From: Chrysaora quinquecirrha
Taxonomy: Eukaryota > Cnidaria > Scyphozoa > Semaeostomeae > Pelagiidae
Reading direction: 5' to 3'
DNA length: 64,000 nt
Assembly: GCA_014526335.1 (NCBI GenBank)
Contig: JACTAT010000010.1
Span: 69,993-133,992, forward strand
Notes under the pieces: model-generated
The model's database searches: none
Told to the model about the DNA's origin: nothing
Seen by the model: only the letters and a program-made list of their open reading frames with translations
Translations under genes and position numbers: made by a program
Shown: in pieces, positions 56,606-64,000 of the stretch
How positions within the stretch are numbered: position 1 is the first letter of the stretch
Layout of the letters: each line of letters opens with the position of its first letter

Positions 56606-57902
56606 GACTGTGATGTTGAACCCTTGCCTTACTTGCCTTTATTTCTATTCTGGCCTTTATTTCTTCTCCTTTTTTCCGGTCCTACCTAACGAAGGATTCA
56701 AGGATTTGAATAGTTAGACCTGTTTTTGCTGCACGCTGTTCATATCGATCTTGCACTTGGGAACGTCTTTAAGCTTTGTTAGGACCATCGTCTCGTTTCT
56801 CTTTGTGTTAAGTGCCACTCGTGCCACCCCAGCATCATCATTCTCCTTGACGTAACAATCTACTAGCTTCTGTAGCGTCTGTGTCACCAGCGTATTTGAT
56901 GTTCATGATGTTAACACCACCGATTTTTACGCCGTCGTGGTTTTTCAAAGGCCATAAGGTGGGTTAACTGTATATATTGTTTTAGTCTGTTGATTGTAAC
57001 CAGCCCTGTCTTACACTACGCGTGATGGCCTGAAAGGACCGTTGTCATGGATTTATGGATGTACCTACTTCATATCGCACGCGTTGTGTGATGACCCTTA
57101 GGGAAAATTTGAATGTGTGGCTCATGAGTATGATTGTTTGAAGCTTCACGCACTTGTTCCCAGTTTCTTTTGAATGGTTTCTTTACCTTATAAAACAGCC
57201 CCTTTTCGCAAAGTTTGATGCTCGAATTTCAATTTACAACAAAACTACTGTTAACAGCTTATATTGTTATCAAATGGCCCCAGGCTAAAAATAGCACAGT
57301 GAACGGGTATTTTTCAATTTCGGTCCATATTCACTCTTGATCGGCGTGTCCAACCACCTCTTTTCGCCAAGTTTGGTGCCTGTAATACAGTTTATAACAA
57401 AAATACTGTTATGGCGTACGTTGCGGTTTGATACCAATTACCCGATTCTAAAAATAGCACAAAGGGGCATTTTTAGTCTTTTTCCATATCCTATCTATTT
57501 CAGCGTGTCAAACTACCCCTGTTCACCAAGTTTCATGTTCTTATCTTGATATACAGCAAAGGTATTCCAACTTTCCTTTTAGAGGCCTGGGAGCTAGTAC
57601 CCAAGTCTAAAAATAGAACAAGGGGGTATTTTTCAGCGTGGGTCTACATCCTATCTTTTTCAGCATATCAAACTGTCTTTTTCTACCAAGTTTCATGTTC
57701 TTATCTTGATATACAGCAAAGGTATTCCAACTTTCCTTTTAGAGGCCTGGGAGCTAGTACCCAAGTCAAAAAATAGAACAAAGGGGCATTTTTCAGCGTG
57801 GGTCTACATCCTATCTTTTTCAGCGTATAAAACTGCCTATTTCTACCAAGTTTCATGCCGGTATCACATTTTGCACGATTCTATTGTTAAGCTCCCCCAC
57901 TA

Positions 57903-58853
57903 CTATGTCATAAGCCTATGAATGGACACAAAAATGTCAAAGAATGTCCAAAAAATAAAAAGTGATTACATCTTCAAAAGTAGGATAATGGAAACATGAT
58001 GACGATTAATATTCAATTACTCCAAAATATAAATTTTGTACACAAGGCCACTGTGGAAAAAATGATACTCACTAAAAAAAACCACGCCTAGATCTATTTT
58101 CTTGCTGTCAATTTCCGAGGCTTGACTAGTCTGTGATGTTTCAAATTGCCTTTCATGACAGAAATTTGTGCATGGATATAAATTTAACATTAAAGTCTCT
58201 GTATGAGATACTTCGTAGAAACATAAAAATTTATTGTGTGTTCAATGACTTGTTAATTAAAAGCAATGTAATAATAGGGAATTTTAACTTAATACACAGC
58301 TGTAGAGTGAAAATTGCAGATGTAATGGTATTCTATTATTGTGCACTCACTGATTTTCACACCCAGTGCGTGTATATCTCCTCACTCCTCCAGTGTTATC
58401 ATTTTCCGCAGACAGCCAAAGAACATATCTGTTTAAACATACTGGTGCAAATCCAGGATGCTCAGTAACGCATCAAACATTGCTAACTGCCTACAACTTC
58501 ATCATCTTCAAGAGCAGCAATACAGCCATCTATTTCCGTGTAACAAAGGCATTCTTTTGCATTTTGCAAGTGTTGCATTGAGCAATTCCCACATTTGCAC
58601 ATGTTTGAAAAAGTAAAAACTTAAAATAGAATTTCATTTTGTATAAACAGTAATGCTTTTAAAATTCTATTATGAATAAATTTCTGAACAAAGTTAGAAT
58701 TTCTTGTTGTAAATTGTGCCATATGAATCAATGAATGATATAGCTATTGTGAATGATTTCATCCCGGCGGTTTAAGGAGTCAGATGCACGCCTTCACTTT
58801 ATGCTCTTTTTTGCCGAATTGATTTTGACTTGTCGAACATTGAAATCACTTAC
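57903..58853. other. No gene recognised
   Basis: Plus-strand frame 58133-58468 (111 codons) lacks recognised motifs and has the composition of AT-rich non-coding DNA. Confidence 0.45.
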
Positions 58854-59005
58854 CAGGATATCAATGGGTCAATGCCTTCAAACTGTCTTGTCAGTCTTCT
58901 CTCTTTTTCTTCTCTTTCATACTTAGCAGTGAATGATTCATCTGCTAAAGGGTCAAATTGACGTGGTCCTTCATCATCATTGAATTTGTCACCATTGGAA
59001 ATTAT
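58854..59005 (-). CDS. Orphan internal exon, charged helical segment
   Basis: The minus strand from about 59005 reads KFNDDEGPRQFDPLADESFT, then AKYEREEKERRLTRQFEGID, and ends at a consensus donor (CTG followed by GTAAGTG, 58853-58847). It has no stop over about 50 codons and a strong charged helix. The upstream end is not defined. Family unknown. Confidence 0.4.
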
Positions 59006-59256
59006 GGGATGCCATTATTGCAAAAATTCAGTCCATTGCTTTTTTTTAATGGAGCACCTTATTCTGAAAGTTGTGGATCAAATGTATAAAATGGTGCACT
59101 AATTGTTTGAAATGGTGGTCCTGATTTTCTAAAATGGTGCTCCACTTTTAAAATGGAGCCCCGACTTCTGCTAATGGTGAGTTGCCTATTTTCTTAAAAT
59201 TGTGACATTTATTCTCTTATAATAGTGCTCCAGTTTTAAAATGGAGCTTTTATCAT

Positions 59257-60452
59257 TCAGAGGTCTGGGTTCAAATATGATTTCATCCAATATGGCAAAA
59301 TCTCTCTCTTGCTACGTTTTGTAATTGGTGCATGCTTATTAGACAAAGAAATAAGTTCATCTAAAAGTCTGTTAAATTTTTCATTGATATCAATATTAGG
59401 GTATCCCAAATATGAGAGATTAAGTTTATTAAAGTCTTCAATAAAATTCTGCTCAACAAATTTAGAAAAATCGTGTTCTAAACTTACATCCTTATTGTAA
59501 ACAATTTTGCTATCTTTCATGACTATAAATTGTGGAAAGTGATCAGAAATTTGAGTTAGAATATTACCACAAGTTAAAATTTAAATGGCATTTGTAAATA
59601 TATTGTCAATTACAGACTCAGATTGATCAGATACCCTACTTGGATGATAGATTCAAGGTAGGAAATGATTTGAAGAGAAAAAATAAATAAAATCTTTTGT
59701 TGGTGTGTGAGAATCATAGTTGAGTAAGTTAATATTAAAATCACCCATTATAAAAACTAATTTGTTCAGGTTTATCTTCGAAAAAATACTTTCAAAGTGA
59801 TGGTTAGCTTTTTAATATCAGTACTCGGATGTCTGTAAACACAACAGAATAACATGTTTTTGCTTTTTTTGTTATCAATTTCTACCCAAATGGTTTCAAA
59901 ATCTGAGTTTGAGATATTCGAATCACTCCTAGGAATTACATTTAGGGATGATTTCAGATACAAACCAACCCCACCATTCTGACTTGATGAAGAAGTCTTA
60001 TCAAATGTATAACCTGGGATGTCAACATTAGTTGTAATTGGGTGCTTATCACTATCCCAAATTTCAGAAACACCAATTAAGTCAGGATGGAAAGAAAGTT
60101 GATTAGATAGTGATATCAATTCATCATGATGACGAGAAAGACTTATGTTAGTGTGTAGTATAGAGAGATCCGAGGAAGAATACTGCTAAGAAGAAAGCTC
60201 TGGCAATGTAAAGTAACGAGAATCAATAGTTTGAGGCATTTGTTCATCAATATCATAATCACTTAAATTAGGCAAGTTTGCGAGATGTGGAGTAACTTGA
60301 TAAGTAGGCATAGAATCTACAAGTGATGGTAATTCAAAATTGAACAATTCAAGAAAGTCCTCATCACTTTCCAGATTGCCAATTAATTTCTTAGACATTA
60401 ATTTCCATGACCTTTCACTAATTAGGTCTTCCAAGTACAATTTAGCAGGCAA
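59257..60452 (-). pseudogene. CR1/Jockey-like LINE, N-terminal linker and endonuclease
   Basis: From 60452: FNFELPSLVDSMPTYQV and LPNLSDYDIDEQM, a leader typical of the group, then the AP endonuclease: LSILHTNIS, HPDLIGVSEIWDSDK, NGGVGLYLKS, CCVYRHPSTD, then GDFNINLLNYDSHT (near 59740) and ISDHFPQFIV (near 59530), the metal-binding His/Asp end of the domain. The ORF continues to 59257 (NKHAPITKRSKREILPYWMK), just before where reverse transcriptase would start. Frameshifts near 60150, 59790 and 59580 break it. 5' and 3' ends are unclear; the copy is truncated. Confidence 0.8.
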
Positions 60453-61255
60453 AATGGTTGCTTGGAGTGTTTTGCATGGAGGTCCTGGCCTGAAAAGCTT
60501 GTGTACACAAGGATTTCAAATTTTCAAGGTGTTTACTATGACAATGAAGAAGCTCTCAATGCAGTCTCAGACCCCAGCTTTAAATAAGTTTTAATTGCAA
60601 TACACACATGTGATAGCGAGGAGAACTTTAAAGAGAAAGTTTTTAATTTACATACAGATTTCATTGCTCTAAATGATCACGCAAAAGTTTACACTGCAAA
60701 ATTTGTAATGAAAATGGATATGTTGGAAGCATTGCTTCGACAATACTATGTGTATTCAGTGTATTCAGAAATCAGGCAGTTCATTGATGGAATGAACTGC
60801 ATTGGAAAATTTGATGATAAAGTTCTAGCACATCAAAGAGTATTAGAGAAGCTCATATGTGCAGCAAATGCAAAGTTGAATTCACAAAAGTTGAACAAGT
60901 TGAACTTTCTCTTTACTGCGTAAGCTACTCAGAATGTGGATCAAACCTGAAAGTAGAAAAAGAGAATTCTACCTACAGTTTTGAGCTTTTCATTCAAAAC
61001 CTAGAAGAAGGACAGGCGGAAGGACTGGCCTTAGAAGACCTGTTGATACTTGTGACTGGTGCAGAGGATGCCCCACCCCTTGGATTTTCAAAACAAATCG
61101 CTGTTCAGTTCTACAGTAACACAGCTGATGAATGACTGCCTTGGTCATCTACCTGTGTGTTAGATCTGCATTTACCCCAGGGATGCCAACCTGATGCTTT
61201 CTATGAAGTTATGTCGCAAGTTTTGCCAGACTGCCAAGGATTTGGTATGGTGTAG
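60440..61255 (+). pseudogene. HECT-type ubiquitin ligase domain, C-terminal part
   Basis: Plus strand: KMVAWSVLHGGPGLKSL (N-lobe), then broken frames to MDMLEALLRQYYVYSVYSEI and IRQFIDGMNCIGKFDD, the linker to the C-lobe, LALEDLLILVTGAEDAPPLG, and the catalytic block LPWSSTCVLDLHLPQG with the thioester Cys codon at 61154-61156, ending VLPDCQGFGMV at the TAG of 61253-61255. An in-frame stop and a shift lie near 60920 and 61130. It is the same G2E3-like type as at 27482-28100, but not closely similar. It converges on an integrase-type gene 490 bp away. Confidence 0.65.
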
Positions 61256-61743
61256 ATGACATTTCAAGACAAGTGTTTTTTACTTTTAAAATTGATATAG
61301 TTTGGTTTGGAGTACCTGTTCCAAAATGTTCTGTTTATGTTTAACTTTTCAGCAAATATTAATCTGAGTAAATTTTCAAATAAGATTTTAGAACTGCTTA
61401 TTGTAGTGTAGCACATGTGGATGGAAATGCCATAAACATCCAGGAGCGATATTTTGTGCATACAATAATACAGTACATCATAATAATTCCTGGGTTGCAA
61501 ATCTACTGCAATCAAAAATTATATTCTCATTTTGGCCCCATTTTCCCTCCTAATGTGGCCCTAAAAGTAGATGAAAAACATTGTGGGTCTCTGTTTGGTT
61601 TTATCATCACATTGTGCTGTTTGGAATGCAATGGTTTAGTTACATTTTTTGATGGTTTGATTTAAAAAATTAGTTGAAATTCTTGTCTCTACGATATCTA
61701 TACTTCAAATATGCTGAATTGCATTCACATATTCTTTTACTTT
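61256..61743. other. Spacer between convergent HECT and integrase-type genes
   Basis: AT-rich. The frames here (61264-61515 minus, 61417-61665 plus) have no recognised motif. Confidence 0.45.
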
Positions 61744-62465
61744 TCAATAGCGTTCATAAGCCTCCCATGGGGTCAGATTTGCAGATGCAATGCCAAGCTC
61801 TTCTAGCCTGAGTTCAAGATTTCTGATTTCAGAATGCTCCAAAGGGCAATCAATGTCAGTCAAATTTATGGAATACTCGTTCTTGACGTTTTGGCCTATG
61901 CCTATGCCAGTCGATACCATAGTCATCAGCAACAACTTCGTCATGAATTGCTGCCTCTGAAGTTTCAATGCAACCCACTGCCCACAGCTGCAGAGGTGTT
62001 ATGTTGTTTTCAGAGCTGAGTGGATGCCTGTTCCAAGCCTGAACCCAATCTTGCAACCTTTTGTTGATGATGCAGAGGAAGCTAAAATGCAGGGACCAAA
62101 GATCTAACTCATTCAATAAATCCAACTGGTCGATGTGTTCAAGCGGGTAAATTAGGTCATAAAAAGATGAAGCACATGTTTAAAAACATCCCTCCACAAA
62201 CTTTCAATGCGTTGGTTATGAACGCTCTTGCCAACTAATGCAAATTTGCAACCAATGCTTCTAACCACCAGAACGCAACTCACAACATCAATGTTTTCAC
62301 CACCCATATCACAGTGTATTCTTGATGGTATTCCCCATTGCTGTGCTGCTGTCTTGAACTTTTGAGGCACAGTGGCTGCTTGATTGTTTGTGGAACACTG
62401 AAGAAATACTGGAATTCTTGAGTATCCATCAATGCAACCATGTACTTTAAAGCCCAGTATCAGAA
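61744..62465 (-). pseudogene. Integrase-core (rve-type) transposase
   Basis: From 62465 on the minus strand: KVHGCIDGYSRIPVFL (first Asp), NNQAATVPQKFKTAAQQWG, SRIHCDMGGENIDVV (second Asp), HNQRIESLWRDVFKHVLHLF (Glu). After a frameshift near 62155: LDLWSLHFSFLCIINKRLQD, WNRHPLSSENNITPLQLW and YGIDWHRHRP. This matches the integrase-core proteins common in multicopy invertebrate genes, with all three catalytic acids present. A frameshift near 61860 precedes the C-terminal end (GIASANLTPWEAYERY). The N-terminal DNA-binding part is not seen upstream. It is convergent with the HECT domain gene. Confidence 0.75.
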
Positions 62466-62689
62466 ATCAATGTCTTTGATCTTGCATTGAGGCCATATTG
62501 CGGTATAATCATTTCATTATTTTCATTTCACTATTATAGACTTGCAACAGGTTACAGAGTGTCATCTACTTTAACAACAAAGCAAATCTTTAAAGCTGGA
62601 TTATAGTCAATATAAAAAGTAATTACTGCAAAAGTGATTTAATTAGATATAGATCGAGCAGCAAATGCTAGTTTAAGGAAAGTGGCAAC

Positions 62690-63410
62690 TGCCCTCAGAA
62701 GAGCTGGGTTCTCATTGGACATTATGAAAATAAATTTGGGTTTCTGGAGAAGCAGGACAAAATTACGGGAATGGGAAGTAAAGGCTTCAACAAGCTTTTT
62801 TCTTTCCTCTGAGTAGGCTGGACATTCTAGAAAATCGCCTTAATTGCAGTTTTTGCACAGCCAGTGTTGTTGCGGGGTGCCTTTCCGTCTACCTAGCTCA
62901 ATTTCCAAGCTGTGGTCGCTGCATCTAAATTTAGATAATAGGCCTCTGGAGTCTCTGTTTTTCAAAGCCAAATAGGGTTCTTTCTGAAAGTTAGTCTTTA
63001 AAAGTTATAGGTGCGCAATTTATTTCCACCTTTCCCACTGACCCTATTCGGAGAGCTAATCTTAACTTTCCAGTACTGATGGAATGTACTTTCAAGGCGT
63101 TTGGATACAAGCCTCTTGAAGTAGGCTGGTTTTAAAAGTCTTAATCTATCCTGATGAATGTCAAGAGACTTGCGAAGTAAATTGATTGTAGAGACCCATC
63201 AAGTTGAGCCCTTTGAGTTTAAGTTGACACTTTTCCTTAACAGCTTCACGTACTAAGGAGTCATTTTCTGAAGTAAGCAGCCTGTGGTAATACACGAGAA
63301 CATGCTTAAAGATCACTAGTTTCAAAGGCAATCTCCCTAATTCACCCAATACTGCAAGGTTTCTGCAACATACCTATCTGGCTCTGTTATGGCGGTCGGT
63401 TGTGATTTAT
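62690..63410 (-). pseudogene. LINE ORF2 C-terminal fragment
   Basis: Minus strand from 63410: VLGELGRLPLKLVIFKHVLV, YYHRLLTSENDSLVREAVKE, then in broken frames SKFRCSDHSLEIELGRRKGT, CKNCN and FLECPAYSEERKKL. This is the region after the reverse transcriptase of CR1/Jockey-type LINEs, with the terminal cysteine-rich and CPxY motif. Several frameshifts are present. It need not come from the same element as the endonuclease at 59257-60452. Confidence 0.55.
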
Positions 63411-63523
63411 CACGGAGGTGATTTAAGAGTCATAAAAGTGCGCTTATTGCTATTATTGTTATTTAGTAATGTTTTTAATACAATAAATAAACATCAGCTC
63501 AGTTCAATATCAATATTTATCAC

Positions 63524-63963
63524 ATGGGAAACGAATCAGAACAAAACATGAAGATTTTCAAGGAGACGCTTGGAATGCAAAATAACGCCTATCGCGCCAT
63601 GACACAGGTGTTCATGGATGGCATGAAAAGCGAGATTAGGGAAATTTGTAAAGACCTAGAAGACGTGAAGATGTCTGTAGCATTCATAAGCAAGGATAAT
63701 GATTCTTTAAAGTTGGAGATGAAGTCTGTTGACCTACAAATTAAAAACTGTCTAATAAAATACAGCATGTGGAGGGCGAAACCATTGACAGCTTCGAGGA
63801 CACGGCGGACCACATGGACTATCTAGAAAATCAATCAAGGAGAAACAATATCAAGCTTTTAAGAGTTCCAGAAGATTCCAATGAAAAATCTTGGGATGAC
63901 ACGGAAGATAAAGTTAAATCTTTAATTAAAATGAACCTGGAAAGTGACGAGGACCTTGCATGA
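63524..63963 (+). pseudogene. LINE ORF1-like protein, coiled coil and start of the RRM
   Basis: ATG at 63524 opens a heptad-rich coiled coil (EICKDLEDVKMSVAFISKDN, SLKLEMKSVDLQIKN). After a one-base shift near 63765 the frame continues with MDYLENQSRRNNIKLLRVPE and WDDTEDKVKSLIKMNL, the junction of coiled coil and RNA-recognition fold in L1/Tx1-type ORF1 proteins. It stops at a TGA (63961-63963), after which the window ends within 40 bases. The protein would package LINE RNA as trimers. Confidence 0.65.
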
Positions 63964-64000
63964 TTCCAGATTCCTATACTGCCAACATCAGCAATCTTAA

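Larger units (their letters stand above)
54619..57900. mobile_element. Non-autonomous TIR element E, repeat-filled
   Basis: Ends are GTGGGGGAGCTTAACA and its complement, flanked by TA at 54617-54618 and 57901-57902. Just inside is a segment shared with element A and array C (GTGCAAAATGTGATACC or similar, then CATGAAACTTGGTAGAAA). The left arm carries two different tandem arrays, the right arm shorter inverted versions. The middle (56340-57230) holds only an unrecognised frame. No transposase is present. Confidence 0.8.

Overview
This is an AT-rich stretch of an animal (metazoan) nuclear genome, almost certainly from an invertebrate. The evidence is eukaryotic transposon families with spliced coding exons, THAP, SAP, SWIM and HECT domains, tRNA-like SINE heads and CRE/TATA/CCAAT-type promoter words. 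There are no bacterial operons, rRNA genes or CRISPR arrays. I recognise no intact single-copy host gene, and the species cannot be fixed from the sequence. The window is a dense, nested deposit of mobile elements, nearly all broken by frameshifts, stops or deletions.

Region 1-13.7 kb: a Polinton/Maverick (virus-like DNA transposon) with the end of a capsid-like gene, an adenovirus-type cysteine protease, and a protein-primed family B DNA polymerase on the opposite strand. Two later insertions split the polymerase gene. One is a 4.7-kb ISL2EU-like transposon (4136-8803) with a THAP-DDE transposase and a SAP-SWIM-YqaJ nuclease in convergent orientation. The other is a 3.5-kb non-autonomous terminal-inverted-repeat element (9307-12775) sitting at the polymerase start codon. 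Beyond it lie a TATA box, a heat-shock/CCAAT-like promoter cluster and a short acidic repeat protein.

Region 13.9-31 kb: a degraded Ty3/gypsy retrotransposon carrying a foldback MITE and a templated 48-bp insertion; an orphan exon; two Penelope-like fragments in inverted order; a short LTR-pair element; a second, older THAP/DDE-YqaJ type pair; a LINE endonuclease piece; a HECT ligase remnant; and a Mutator-like transposase.

Region 31-44.7 kb: tandem-repeat arrays of about 145-165 bp period; an inverted-repeat element with a piggyBac-like remnant; a long-TIR element (36608-39342) whose 3-bp TAA target duplication is confirmed by an empty site in the neighbouring repeat; and a nearly full-length DIRS-like tyrosine-recombinase retrotransposon (40150-44681).

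Region 44.7-64 kb: a transposase-like gene on the minus strand (47.6-50.4 kb); a multi-exon THAP/Kolobok-like transposase (about 51-54.4 kb); a third repeat-filled TIR element (54619-57900); a LINE; a HECT-like C-terminal domain convergent with an integrase-type transposase; a LINE C-terminus; and a LINE ORF1 at the right edge.

The strongest unexplained pattern is a group of non-autonomous elements (9.3-12.8, 32.2-33.3 and 54.6-57.9 kb) sharing a TIR-proximal motif and about 158-bp tandem repeats with a common 18-19-bp core. One of them (9307-12775) shares its whole interior with a different element (36608-39342) that has unrelated ends.
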